Shown piece by piece: positions 18,831 through 27,501 of a stretch of DNA of 64,000 nt. The DNA is taken from the NCBI RefSeq assembly GCF_004353905.1, contig NZ_SMOD01000020.1:91472-155471 (forward strand). The letters are read 5' to 3'. A program made the position numbers and the translations under genes. Origin of the DNA: Paraburkholderia guartelaensis (GTDB taxonomy: Bacteria; Pseudomonadota; Gammaproteobacteria; Burkholderiales; Burkholderiaceae). Positions within the stretch are counted from its first letter, which is position 1. Each line of letters opens with the position of its first letter. The notes beneath the pieces were generated by a model. That model was not told the DNA's origin. It did no database searches and saw nothing but the letters and a program-made list of their open reading frames with translations.

Positions 18831-19109
18831 GATTTTTTCCTTGCTGGAACACGGCGTGAATCGATTGTGGCCTGCGAGCCGCGCGTGCCGAACCAATTTT
18901 TTTTGCTTAGCTTTTCGGCGACGCCGGCGTGGTGCGCTGCGAGATGCGCTGCGCTCAGGCGCGCCGCGATTTGCCCGGCGGGCGCGGGCCTGAAAAAGTA
19001 GAATGGTGCCGGTGCACGCGGCTCTCGCGGCCCTTGCGGGCCGCGTGCAGCGCAACAGCGCGCGTAGGTTCGAGCCCCACAGCCGTTACCAGGGACAGGT
19101 TCACCCATC

Positions 19110-20057
19110 ATGAAGATCATTTTCTGGTTCCCGCAGACCGACGCCTCCACGTGGCTCCACGGCCTCGCGCGCGCCCTGCCCGATGCCGAGTTGCGCGAGT
19201 GGCAGCCCGGCGACACCGACCCCGCCGACTACGCGGTCGTCTGGCATCCGCCGCGCGAACTCTTCGGCGTGCCGGGGCTTCGCGCCATCTTCAATCTGGG
19301 CGCGGGCGTCGACGCGATCCTCGCCCACGAACGCGAGCGGCCGGGCACGCTGCCCGGCACCGCCATGCTCGTGCGGCTCGAAGACTCGGGCATGGGCCGG
19401 CAAATGAGCGAGTACGTGCAGCATGCCGTGCTGCGCTACCTGCGCCGCTTCGACGAATACGCGCTCGCGCAGGCGCGCCGCGAATGGCACGTGCTTGCAC
19501 CGCATCCGCACGAGACCTTCACCGTGGGCGTGCTGGGCCTCGGCGTACTGGGCGCGCAAGTGGCGCACGCGATCGCCTCGCTCGGCGTGCCGGTGCGCGG
19601 CTTTTCGCGCAGCATGAAGACGATCGAGGGCATCGAAACGTATTCGGGCGAGTTGCACGGCGAGCAGTTCGACGCCTTCCTCGACGGCGTCAAGCTGCTC
19701 GTGAACCTGCTGCCCGCCACGCCCGACACCGAAAGCGTGCTCAATGCGCGTACCTTCGGCAAGCTCTCGCGCGGCGCGTATTTCGTGAACGTGGCGCGCG
19801 GCACGCATCTGGACGAACAGGACCTGCTCGACGCGCTGACAAGCGGCACGCTCGCGGCGGCGACACTCGACGTGTTCCGCGAAGAGCCGCTGCCGCCCGA
19901 TCATCTCTTCTGGCGCGAGCCGCGCATCACGATCACGCCGCACAGTTCGGCGCTCACGTTGCGCGACGAAGCGATCTCGCAAGTCGCCGACAAGATCGGC
20001 GCACTGGCTCGCGGGGAAACCGTGAGCGGCGTAGTGCATGTCGGGCGCGGCTACTGA
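19110..20057 (+). CDS. ghrA: Glyoxylate/hydroxypyruvate reductase A
   Basis: This D-2-hydroxyacid dehydrogenase (315 residues) reduces glyoxylate and hydroxypyruvate with NADPH or NADH. The N terminus KIIFWFPQTDASTW is characteristic of GhrA. The Rossmann motif GVLGLGVLG is near residue 139-147, the substrate-binding VNVARGTHLDE follows, and the catalytic His is in ITITPHSSALT. Arg of LVRLEDSGMGRQM is in the substrate loop. An HMG-CoA lyase gene follows 62 bases downstream, so co-transcription is possible. Confidence 0.93.
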   Translation: MKIIFWFPQTDASTWLHGLARALPDAELREWQPGDTDPADYAVVWHPPRELFGVPGLRAIFNLGAGVDAILAHERERPGTLPGTAMLVRLEDSGMGRQMSEYVQHAVLRYLRRFDEYALAQARREWHVLAPHPHETFTVGVLGLGVLGAQVAHAIASLGVPVRGFSRSMKTIEGIETYSGELHGEQFDAFLDGVKLLVNLLPATPDTESVLNARTFGKLSRGAYFVNVARGTHLDEQDLLDALTSGTLAAATLDVFREEPLPPDHLFWREPRITITPHSSALTLRDEAISQVADKIGALARGETVSGVVHVGRGY

Positions 20058-20119
20058 ACATCGGCACGTCGCATCGGCACATCGCGAAGCATTTTCAAAA
20101 AATCGTTGGAGACACGGCA

Positions 20120-21043
20120 ATGGCATTACCCACCGCAGTGAAAATCGTCGAAGTCGGCCCGCGAGACGGCCTGCAGAACGAGAAGGAATTCGTTCCGACC
20201 GCAACGAAGATCGAACTCATCAACCGGCTCTCGGCCGCGGGCTTTCCGAACATCGAGGCCGCCTCGTTCGTCTCGCCCAAATGGGTTCCGCAGATGGCCG
20301 ACGGCGCCGAAGTCATGGCCGGCATCGAGCGCCGCAGCGGCGCGATCTACTCGGTCCTCACGCCGAATATGCGCGGCTTCGAAGGCGCGCTTGCCGCGCG
20401 CGCGGACGAGATCGTGATCTTCGGCGCGGCGAGCGAGGCGTTCTCGCAGAAGAACATCAACTGCTCGATCGCGGAAAGCATCGAGCGCTTTGCGCCCGTG
20501 GCGCAAGCCGCGAAGGAGCACGGCGTGCGCATTCGCGGCAGCGTGTCGTGTGCGCTCGGTTGCCCGTATCAGGGCGAAGTGCCGGTCGCTTCGGTCGTCG
20601 ATGTCGTGGAGCGCTTCGCCGCGCTCGGCTGCGACGAGATCGACATTGCCGACACCATCGGCGTGGGCACGGCGAAGCGCGTGCACGAAGTGTTCGAAGC
20701 GGTGACGAAGGTGTTCCCGCGCGAGCGCCTTTCGGGCCACTTCCACGACACCTACGGCCAGGCCCTCGCCAACATCTACGCGGCGCTCGAAGAAGGCATC
20801 GCCATTTTCCACGCCTCGGTCGCGGGCCTTGGCGGCTGTCCGTATGCGAAGGGCGCCACGGGCAACGTCGCGACCGAAGACGTGCTGTACCTCATGAACG
20901 GCCTGGGCATTCAAACCGGCGTCGACCTGAACCAGGTCGTCGCGGCGGGCGACTTCATTTCGAACGCCATCGGCCGGGCGAACGTCTCGCGCGCGGGCAA
21001 GGCCCTGCTCGCGAAGGCCCGCAGCGAAGCCGCCTGCTCGTGA
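20120..21043 (+). CDS. mvaB: Hydroxymethylglutaryl-CoA lyase
   Basis: The 307-residue TIM-barrel enzyme cleaves HMG-CoA to acetyl-CoA and acetoacetate, the last step of leucine breakdown. It opens with KIVEVGPRDGLQNEK (the Asp is a metal/catalytic residue). It carries the SFVSPKWVPQMAD block, the metal-binding HFHDTYGQALAN and the active-site cysteine loop AGLGGCPYAKGATGNVATED. Length and motifs match bacterial HMG-CoA lyases. GGAG is seven bases upstream of the ATG. It heads a tight run of four more genes (YbaK, DUF1289, MaoC, metallo-hydrolase). Confidence 0.95.
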   Translation: MALPTAVKIVEVGPRDGLQNEKEFVPTATKIELINRLSAAGFPNIEAASFVSPKWVPQMADGAEVMAGIERRSGAIYSVLTPNMRGFEGALAARADEIVIFGAASEAFSQKNINCSIAESIERFAPVAQAAKEHGVRIRGSVSCALGCPYQGEVPVASVVDVVERFAALGCDEIDIADTIGVGTAKRVHEVFEAVTKVFPRERLSGHFHDTYGQALANIYAALEEGIAIFHASVAGLGGCPYAKGATGNVATEDVLYLMNGLGIQTGVDLNQVVAAGDFISNAIGRANVSRAGKALLAKARSEAACS

Positions 21044-21083
21044 TACGCGACCCATCGAATCGCAGTACGAAGGAAATCAACTC

Positions 21084-21590
21084 ATGACGGAAACCCTCGA
21101 CAACCTCGACGCCCTGCCCGACTCCGCGCGCCGTGTCGCCCTGATGCTGCGCGAGCGCGGCCACGCCAAGCCGGTCGTGATGCTGCCCGAGACCGGCAAG
21201 ACTTCCGCCGAAGCCGCCGCGGGTCTTGGCTGCGAAGTCGCGCAGATCGCCAAGTCGATCCTGTTCCGCCGACGCGAAGACGACGCGCCCGTGCTCGTGA
21301 TCGCGAGCGGCGCGAACCGCGTGGACGAAAAGAAAGTGGCCGCGCACGTGGGTGAGATCGGCCGCGCCGACGCGAAGTTCGTGCGCGAGAAGACCGGCTA
21401 CGCGATTGGCGGCGTGTGCCCGATCGGTCACGCCACGACGCCCGTCACGCTGATCGACGCCGATCTGTTCGAGCTCGAAAGCCTGTGGGCCGCCGCCGGT
21501 CATCCACATGCGGTGTTCAACCTCTCGCCACAGGAACTGGAAACGCTGACCGGCGCGCCCGTGGTGGACGTCGCGCTGCGCGACGCGTGA
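21084..21590 (+). CDS. YbaK/EbsC-family aminoacyl-tRNA deacylase
   Basis: The 168-residue protein belongs to the YbaK/ProX editing-domain superfamily, which removes wrongly attached amino acids from tRNA in trans. It shows KTSAEAAAGLGCEVAQIAKSILF with the conserved lysine, a hydrophobic VLVIASGANRVDEKKV strand and helix, and the GYAIGGVCPIGH loop. AAGGAA precedes the ATG. It lies 40 bases after the HMG-CoA lyase and two bases before the DUF1289 start. The precise tRNA substrate cannot be read from the sequence. Confidence 0.92.
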   Translation: MTETLDNLDALPDSARRVALMLRERGHAKPVVMLPETGKTSAEAAAGLGCEVAQIAKSILFRRREDDAPVLVIASGANRVDEKKVAAHVGEIGRADAKFVREKTGYAIGGVCPIGHATTPVTLIDADLFELESLWAAAGHPHAVFNLSPQELETLTGAPVVDVALRDA

Positions 21591-21592
21591 GC

Positions 21593-21820
21593 ATGACCGC
21601 GATTCACGACACCGTCACGCCGCCGCCCTCGCCTTGCATCAACATCTGCCGCATGGATGAGCGCAGCGGCTTGTGCGAGGGCTGCCTGCGCACCATCGAC
21701 GAAATTGCGAACTGGTCCACGCTCGACAACGCAGCGAAGCGCGCCGTCTGGGACGCGATCGAGACGCGGCACGCCGAATGGGTCGCGAAGCGCTTCGCGT
21801 CACAAGGAGAAAAACAATGA
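21593..21820 (+). CDS. DUF1289 domain-containing protein (cysteine-rich)
   Basis: This 75-residue protein has the DUF1289 signature: SPCINICRMDERSGLCEGCLRT (split here as C-x3-C-x8-C-x2-C), followed by a Trp-containing helix IDEIANWSTLDNAAKRAVWDAI. The four cysteines suggest a zinc or iron-sulfur site. It follows YbaK by two bases and overlaps the MaoC gene by four, so translation is coupled. In some proteobacteria DUF1289 is fused or adjacent to redox enzymes; no activity is proven. Confidence 0.92.
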   Translation: MTAIHDTVTPPPSPCINICRMDERSGLCEGCLRTIDEIANWSTLDNAAKRAVWDAIETRHAEWVAKRFASQGEKQ

Positions 21821-22266
21821 ACGCGCCCGCCCGCGTCGTCACGGTCGGCGAGACGTTCCGTTCGACGCTTCAGCTCACGCCCGAATCGGTGAAATCGTTC
21901 GGACTGCTCGTGAACGACATGAACCCGCTGCACCACGACGAAGCCTACGCGGCGCAAAGCCGCTTTGGCGGACTGATCGCATCGGGCACGCAACCGACCG
22001 CGCATTTCATGGCGCTGCTCGCCACGCACTACTCCCAATACGCGCAACCGCTCGGGCTCGAATTCGACATGAAGCTCAAGCGCGCCGCGCACGCGAACGA
22101 CACGATCACGTTCGAGTGGCGCGTGGATGAAGCGTGGTGGAAGCCGAGCCTGAACGGCGATCTCGTGAAGCTCGCGGGCGAGGCCGTGAACCAGAAAGGC
22201 GAAACGCTCGTGGTGGGGCGCGCGACGATCCTCGTCATGCCCAAGCCCGAGCACGCACCGGCATGA
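21817..22266 (+). CDS. MaoC-like hot-dog dehydratase
   Basis: The 149-residue hot-dog protein has the hydratase signature FGLLVNDMNPLHHDEAYAAQSRFGGLIASG, with the D-x4-H dyad used by (R)-specific enoyl-CoA hydratases. It would hydrate enoyl-CoA or a related thioester. The start overlaps the DUF1289 stop and its end overlaps the metallo-hydrolase start, each by four bases (ATGA). AAGGAG is the ribosome binding site. Co-transcription with HMG-CoA lyase suggests a part in acyl-CoA breakdown, which is inference. Confidence 0.9.
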   Translation: MNAPARVVTVGETFRSTLQLTPESVKSFGLLVNDMNPLHHDEAYAAQSRFGGLIASGTQPTAHFMALLATHYSQYAQPLGLEFDMKLKRAAHANDTITFEWRVDEAWWKPSLNGDLVKLAGEAVNQKGETLVVGRATILVMPKPEHAPA

Positions 22267-23195
22267 GCGCCGCGCCCGCACTCCCCGAATCGATCCGCGT
22301 GTTCGAGCGCGGCTGGCTGTCGTCGAACAACGTGCTGCTCGTCGACGAGGCGCGCGCCGCACTCGTCGATACCGGCTACGCCACGCACGCCGAACAGACG
22401 CTTGCGCTCGTGCGCCACGCGCTGGGTCCGCGAGCACTCGACCTCATCGTCAACACGCACCTGCACTCCGACCATTGCGGCGGCAACGCGCGGCTGCAGG
22501 CGCAATGGCCCTGCGCGACGCTGATCCCCGCGGCCAGCGCGCCTGTCGTGCGCGACTGGGACGAAACGCGTTTGAGCTTTCTCGCCACCGGGCAGACCTG
22601 CGACCGATTCGCGTTCACAGGCACGCTCACGGCGGGCGAACGGCTCGCGCTGGGCGGCTTCGAATGGGAGGTGATCGGCGCTCCTGGGCACGACCCCGAC
22701 TCCGTGATGCTCTACGCAGCCGAGCCGCGCCTGCTCATCAGTGCCGATGCGCTTTGGGAGAATGGCTTCGGCGTGATCTTTCCCGAGCTTGAAGGCGAAA
22801 GCGGATTCGCCGAGCAGCACGCGGTGCTGGAAGCCATCGCGAAGCTCGAAGTCAGCGTGGTCATTCCGGGCCACGGCAAGCCGTTCACGCACGTCGACGC
22901 GGCGCTGGAGCGCGCGTTCTCGCGCCTCGCCTGGCTGCGCGCCGACCCGGCCCGCAACGCGAAGAACGCGCTCAAGGTGCTGATCGTCTTCAAGCTGCTG
23001 GAAGTGCGCGCGATGACCTTGGACGCGCTACTGGCGATGCTGGAAAGCGCCGCGTCCCTGCGCGCCGCCGCGCAGCAACTCGCCCCACGCAGCGCGTGGC
23101 CGGGGCTGCTGCGCGAACTGGCTGGGGAACTGGCGAAGAACGGAGCACTGGTCATGAACGGCGAACGCCTCGAAGCGCCGGCGGCTGCGGTCTAA
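22263..23195 (+). CDS. MBL-fold metallo-hydrolase
   Basis: This 310-residue beta-lactamase-fold protein shows the metal-binding NTHLHSDHCGG (about residues 64-74), the second ligand His in GAPGHDPDSVM, Asp in LISADALWENGFG and the last His in VVIPGHGKPF. It is therefore likely a two-metal hydrolase. A C-terminal helical domain of about 80 residues resembles the winged-helix tail of LACTB2/RbsD-type members. The substrate is unknown. It is the last gene of the five-gene overlapping unit starting at the HMG-CoA lyase. Confidence 0.92.
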   Translation: MSAAPALPESIRVFERGWLSSNNVLLVDEARAALVDTGYATHAEQTLALVRHALGPRALDLIVNTHLHSDHCGGNARLQAQWPCATLIPAASAPVVRDWDETRLSFLATGQTCDRFAFTGTLTAGERLALGGFEWEVIGAPGHDPDSVMLYAAEPRLLISADALWENGFGVIFPELEGESGFAEQHAVLEAIAKLEVSVVIPGHGKPFTHVDAALERAFSRLAWLRADPARNAKNALKVLIVFKLLEVRAMTLDALLAMLESAASLRAAAQQLAPRSAWPGLLRELAGELAKNGALVMNGERLEAPAAAV

Positions 23196-23225
23196 CCGGG
23201 CTGCTGGCAAACAGCTCGAAAGGCG

Positions 23226-23261
23226 CAAAAAAAACGCTCGTCCGTTTTCCGGACGAGCGTT
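23226..23261 (-). terminator. Intrinsic terminator between convergent genes
   Basis: A perfect 12-bp stem (23233-23244 with 23250-23261) has a TTTTC loop. The A8 run on its left side gives a strong U-run on the minus strand, ending DUF445. On the plus strand the tail (TGGAATT) is weak, though the stem can still act on the metallo-hydrolase operon. Confidence 0.8.
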
Positions 23262-23408
23262 GGAATTAGCTCTGACGTGATCAAACTGTCGAGGGCATGA
23301 TACTCGCGCCAGAATTCCCGAAGCATCAGTGATTTCCCTACAGATGACCTACGCCCGCAGACATGGCGTATCAGCGCACGCTGCGTTTATCTGGAATCCG
23401 AATCAATC

Positions 23409-24713
23409 TCAGTGCCCGAGCTTGAGCCGCACAAGTTCGAACAGATGCGAACACAGGTAAAGTCCGAGCCCGATCGCGCCGCCGATCACCGTGCCGTTCA
23501 CGCGGATTTTCTGCAGATCCTTGCCGATTTTCAATTCGATGAGCCGCGCGGTCTCGCGCGTGTCCCAATTCTTCACGGTGTCGCGAATGTGGTGCGTAAG
23601 GTAGCGCGCAAAGTCAGGCGCCATGGCGCGCGCGGCGTCTTCGAGATGGCCGCTGAGTGAAGCGCGCAGGTCGGCGTCGGCGGCGAGCGTCTCGCCTAGC
23701 CACTGGCCCGTTGCGGCGACCTTCGCGTGCAGCGCCGAGTCTTCGCGCTCCAGATCGTCGCGCAGCCACGCACGCAGGCTGTCCCACAGCGCGCGCGTGT
23801 AATCGTTGAGCGCGCCGCCCTCGCTCAGGCTCGCCTTCAGTTCCTCGCCCTTGCGCAGGAACGCCGGATCGCTCTTCAGCTTCACGATCAGCTTTTCCAC
23901 GACCTCGTCGAACTTCTGGCGCAGCTGGTGTTCGCGATCCTCGCTCACCTGCAACAGCAGCCGGTTCACGGCGCTTTCCACCACGCGCGCGCCGCTCTCG
24001 CCGATCCACTCACTGGGCAAAAACTTCTCGGTCGTCGGATAGTCGCTCTTGAGCCAATCGACGATGGCCGATGCGACGAAGGCGCGCGTGCCGTCGTCGC
24101 GCAACACAATGGCGAGCTGCTCGAGCATCTGGTCGAGCAACTCCTGGTGGCGGCCGTCCCGCGTGAGCGTGTCGAGAATCGCGCCAGCCGACTTCGAGAA
24201 GTCGACGCGCGCGAGCGCCGCGTGCAGGCTGTCGCGGATGAAGCCCTGGATGCGCGCGTCGTCGGTGAGGCCGAGCACGCCCGACATCATGCGCACCGCG
24301 TAGTCGCCCAGGCGCTGCGCATTTTGCGGTGCGGTGAGCCAGCTGGAAAGGCGCGCCACCGGATCGTGGCGCCGGATCAGCCCGACGAGCGAACCCACGT
24401 CGAGAAACTTGTCGCGCACGAATGCGGCGAGTTCGTCGGCGATGCGTTCCTTGTTGCGCGGAATCACGCCGGTATGCGCCGAAACGAATGGAATCGGAAC
24501 GCGCCGGAACAGCGCGACGACCGCGAACCAGTCGGCGAGCCCGCCGACCATTGCCGCTTCGCTCACGGACTTGACGCCGTCCGTCACGACGCCTGGCGGA
24601 AAAAAGAGTGCCGTGCCGGCGAAGACGAGCGCCGCAGCCAGCAGAAACGCCAGCGCCTGGCGCTTGGCGCGCGTGAGTTCGGCTTCGTCCCGTGGGGCGT
24701 GCAAAGGCGTCAT
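23409..24713 (-). CDS. DUF445 family membrane-associated protein
   Basis: The 434-residue protein has an N-terminal membrane segment (about residues 20-40, LAFLLAAALVFAGTALFF). The family signature follows: AAMVGGLADWFAVVALFRRVP and GVIPRNKERIADELAAFV. The middle is a long helical, heptad-rich region. A second hydrophobic stretch near the C terminus (GTVIGGAIGLGLYLCSHLF) suggests both ends lie at the inner membrane. DUF445 resembles Bacillus YheB, and its function is unknown. No strong ribosome binding site precedes the ATG at 24713; an open frame continues upstream but would overlap the exporter gene. Confidence 0.9.
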   Translation of the reverse strand: MTPLHAPRDEAELTRAKRQALAFLLAAALVFAGTALFFPPGVVTDGVKSVSEAAMVGGLADWFAVVALFRRVPIPFVSAHTGVIPRNKERIADELAAFVRDKFLDVGSLVGLIRRHDPVARLSSWLTAPQNAQRLGDYAVRMMSGVLGLTDDARIQGFIRDSLHAALARVDFSKSAGAILDTLTRDGRHQELLDQMLEQLAIVLRDDGTRAFVASAIVDWLKSDYPTTEKFLPSEWIGESGARVVESAVNRLLLQVSEDREHQLRQKFDEVVEKLIVKLKSDPAFLRKGEELKASLSEGGALNDYTRALWDSLRAWLRDDLEREDSALHAKVAATGQWLGETLAADADLRASLSGHLEDAARAMAPDFARYLTHHIRDTVKNWDTRETARLIELKIGKDLQKIRVNGTVIGGAIGLGLYLCSHLFELVRLKLGH

Positions 24714-24814
24714 GAGGAGCAGGGAGTCGCGGGTTCGAATCGCGACATTATGCTGCCCGCACGCAAACCCCCGCACGCCGAAGCGCCCCGTCGGCGCTGT
24801 GCGCTCGCTATGCC

Positions 24815-25723
24815 TCAGGCCGAACGCGCGTGCCGTCGTTGCGGCACGATCCGCCAGCCGAGGTTCACGCCCGCCGCCGCGACGAGGATGAGCACGGCGC
24901 CCACCACCTGGATCCACGCGAGGCGCTGGCCGAACGCGAACCAGTCGACGAGGATCGCGACCACCGGGTAGATGAACGAGAGCGCGCCCGTCATCGCCGT
25001 GGGCAGCTTCTGGATCGCGCCGTAGAGCAGCACGTACATGATGCCCGTGTGCACGATGCCGAGCGTGACGAGCTGCGCCCAGTGCACCGGGGTGGCCGGC
25101 AGCGTGCCGTAGTGGATGAACGGTGCGAGCGCGAGCGCACCGAACGCGAGCTGCACGAGCGCGATCAGGTGGGGCGGCGTGCCCTTGAGATGCCGCGTGA
25201 TGATCGACGAGATCGCGTAGAGAAACGCCGCGCCCGCCGCGTAGGCCACGCCCTGCAGATACTCGCCTGGCACCGCGAGCACGGCGGGTTGCACCTCGAC
25301 CACGCACACGAGGCCGAGGAAAGCCACCGCCAGCCATGCGAGCGTCGAAGCGCTCACGCGCTCGCGCAAAATCAGCACGCCGAGACCGACCAGCATGAAC
25401 GGCTGCGTGTTGTAGACGGCCGTGGCCATGGAGATCGAAGCGCGCGAATAGGCGGCGAACAGCAACACCCAGTTCGCGACGATGGCAGCGCCCCCCAGCA
25501 CGGCGAGCGCGAGCGTGCGCAGCGGCAGGTGCTTGCGGCGCAGCAGGCCGAGCGCGGCGCACACGAGCGTGAGCGTCGCGCCGCCCAGCACGCAGCGCAA
25601 AAAGGCGATGTTGATCGGGGCCTGGCGCGAGGCGACCACGAGCCAGCCGATGGTGCCGGACATCAGCATCGCGACGACCATCTCGGCGGCGCCGCGGCGA
25701 ATTTCAGGGGTGTTGGAAGACAT
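24815..25723 (-). CDS. DMT-superfamily (EamA) transporter
   Basis: This inner-membrane protein of 302 residues has ten predicted membrane segments arranged as two EamA repeats (about 12-135 and 150-285). Such transporters often export amino acids or metabolites. It is transcribed away from an Lrp/AsnC regulator gene 159 bases upstream, an arrangement typical for amino-acid exporters controlled by the linked regulator. The basic tail QRRHARSA fits the positive-inside rule. The substrate cannot be told from the sequence. Confidence 0.9.
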   Translation of the reverse strand: MSSNTPEIRRGAAEMVVAMLMSGTIGWLVVASRQAPINIAFLRCVLGGATLTLVCAALGLLRRKHLPLRTLALAVLGGAAIVANWVLLFAAYSRASISMATAVYNTQPFMLVGLGVLILRERVSASTLAWLAVAFLGLVCVVEVQPAVLAVPGEYLQGVAYAAGAAFLYAISSIITRHLKGTPPHLIALVQLAFGALALAPFIHYGTLPATPVHWAQLVTLGIVHTGIMYVLLYGAIQKLPTAMTGALSFIYPVVAILVDWFAFGQRLAWIQVVGAVLILVAAAGVNLGWRIVPQRRHARSA

Positions 25724-25882
25724 GAGCTTGCATCCTCGTTGTAGCGGACGAAGGGCGCGCGGCCCTTCGCATCTGCAAGCCAGTTTATCGGCTGCAAGGC
25801 GAGGAATACATGGCTAAACTTAGGCGAGAGGCAACCCTTGCCTTCGATTGAAAGGCCAACCTGGCGGAGCACCCACGCAATC

Positions 25883-26356
25883 ATGAACCGACGCCCGACC
25901 CCGACGCCCGCCGCGGCCCCGCTCGACGACATCGACCGCATGCTGCTCGCGGCACTGGCCGAGGACGCGCGCGCGAGCGTCGCCGAACTGGCCAAGCACG
26001 TGGGGCTTTCGGCGCCGAGCACGTCCGAACGGCTGCGCCGGCTCGAGGCGCAAGGCGTGATTGGCGGCTATACGGTGCAGATCGATCCGCGCGCGCTGGG
26101 CTACACGCTACAGGCCATCGTGCGCGTAAAGCCGCTGCCCGGACAATTGCACCTGGTGGAAGAGGTGCTGCGGCGCATTCCCGAATTCGTCGAGTGCGAC
26201 AAGGTCACGGGCGACGACTGCTTCATCGCGCGGCTGTATCTGCATTCGATCGAGCAACTCGATGAAATTCTCGCGAAAGTCACCGAGCGCGCCGAAACCA
26301 GCACGGCCATCGTCAAGTCCACGCCGGTGCCGCGCCGCCTGCCGCCGCTGCGCTGA
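25883..26356 (+). CDS. Lrp/AsnC family transcriptional regulator
   Basis: This 157-residue regulator has an N-terminal winged helix-turn-helix (DDIDRMLLAALAEDARASVAELAKHVGLSAPSTSERLRRLEAQGVI, about residues 15-60) and a C-terminal RAM ligand-binding domain (YTLQAIVRVKPLPGQLHLVEEVLRRIPEFVEC). The ATG at 25883 is preferred; an upstream in-frame start gives an atypical N terminus. It is divergent from the EamA exporter gene and probably controls it in response to an amino acid. Confidence 0.92.
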   Translation: MNRRPTPTPAAAPLDDIDRMLLAALAEDARASVAELAKHVGLSAPSTSERLRRLEAQGVIGGYTVQIDPRALGYTLQAIVRVKPLPGQLHLVEEVLRRIPEFVECDKVTGDDCFIARLYLHSIEQLDEILAKVTERAETSTAIVKSTPVPRRLPPLR

Positions 26357-26390
26357 AGCCCCGGGCGCGGCGGCCCACAGCTACGGCCCG

Positions 26391-27320
26391 TCAGCGCTCC
26401 GTGGTCTCGAAGAACGCCAGCATCTCCTCGACCAGCGCCTCGCTCGCCTCCTCGGGAATGTAGTGGCCGCACGGTAGCGCGCGCCCGCTCACGTCGCGCG
26501 CCACCTTGCGCCATTCGGCGAGCGGGTCGAAGCAGCGCTCGATCACGCCTTCCGCGCCCCACAGCACGCGCAGCGGGCACGCCACCTTGTTGCCGCGCTC
26601 GAGATCGGCGCGGTCGTGCTCGAGGTCGATGGTTGCCGAGGCGCGGTAGTCCTCGCACATCGCGTGGACGGCGCCCGGCTGGCGCAGCGCCGCGCGGTAG
26701 GCGCCCAGCGCCTTCGGCGCGAAGGGAGCAAGACCCGCGTGACGGCTGCCCATGACACGCTCGATATAGACGTCGGGGTTCGCTTCGATCAGCGTTTCCG
26801 GCAACGGCTCAGGCTGGATCAGGAAGAACCAGTGGAAGTAGAGCGTGGCGAACTCGCGGTCGGTCTGCTCGTACATGGCGAGCGTGGGCGCGATGTCGAG
26901 CAGCATGAGCCGCTCGACGGCATCGGCGTGGTCGAGCGCCATGCGGTGGGCGACGCGCGCGCCGCGGTCGTGCGCGCACACGAGAAAACGCTCGTGGCCG
27001 AAGTGGCGCATGACTTCGACCTGATCGGCCGCCATCGCGCGTTTCGAATAGGCGGCGTGCGTGTCGTCGCTGGCCGGTTTCGAGGAGGCGCCGTAGCCGC
27101 GCAGATCCGTCGCGATGACGGTGAAGTGCTGCGCGAGCGAGGAGGCGCACCGGTGCCAGATCATGTGCGTCTGCGGATGGCCGTGCAGCAGCAATAGCGG
27201 CGGTCCGTCGCCGCCCTTCACGCCGCAGATGTCTACGCCGCCCGCAGTGCGAACGGTGAAAGGCTGGAATCCGTCGAAGGGCATGGGGCTAGTCTCTTGT
27301 GTTTGTTGGTCTGCGGACAT
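26391..27320 (-). CDS. Fluoroacetate/haloacetate dehalogenase-like alpha/beta hydrolase
   Basis: The 309-residue enzyme resembles fluoroacetate dehalogenase (FAcD, e.g. Rhodopseudomonas RPA1163), which removes halide from haloacetates through an aspartyl ester. The key residues are all visible: Asp118 nucleophile and Arg119/Arg122 in HDRGARV, His163-Trp164 of the halide pocket in YFHWFF, Tyr225 in CEDYRAS, and catalytic His286 in CGHYIPEEA. The oxyanion loop is LLLHGHPQTH. The start may be the ATG at 27320 or at 27284; neither has a strong ribosome binding site. It is divergent from the nitronate monooxygenase-like gene. Epoxide hydrolases are the nearest alternative, but the Arg pair and the HW/Y pocket favour dehalogenase. 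Confidence 0.85.
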   Translation of the reverse strand: MSADQQTQETSPMPFDGFQPFTVRTAGGVDICGVKGGDGPPLLLLHGHPQTHMIWHRCASSLAQHFTVIATDLRGYGASSKPASDDTHAAYSKRAMAADQVEVMRHFGHERFLVCAHDRGARVAHRMALDHADAVERLMLLDIAPTLAMYEQTDREFATLYFHWFFLIQPEPLPETLIEANPDVYIERVMGSRHAGLAPFAPKALGAYRAALRQPGAVHAMCEDYRASATIDLEHDRADLERGNKVACPLRVLWGAEGVIERCFDPLAEWRKVARDVSGRALPCGHYIPEEASEALVEEMLAFFETTER

Positions 27321-27501
27321 TGTATGAGGCGAGTGCGACTCGAAAATGTGCTTTTGGACCCGCAGCGGTAGAAACCGAACACTCCCTCGAAAACCGCACG
27401 AGGGATCCGCACGCGGGATGCCCGATCGGCCCCACGCCTATAATCGAACGGCCGATTTCGCGCCCCCGCCATCAATCGAAGCGCCGCAAGGAGACCTCCC
27501 C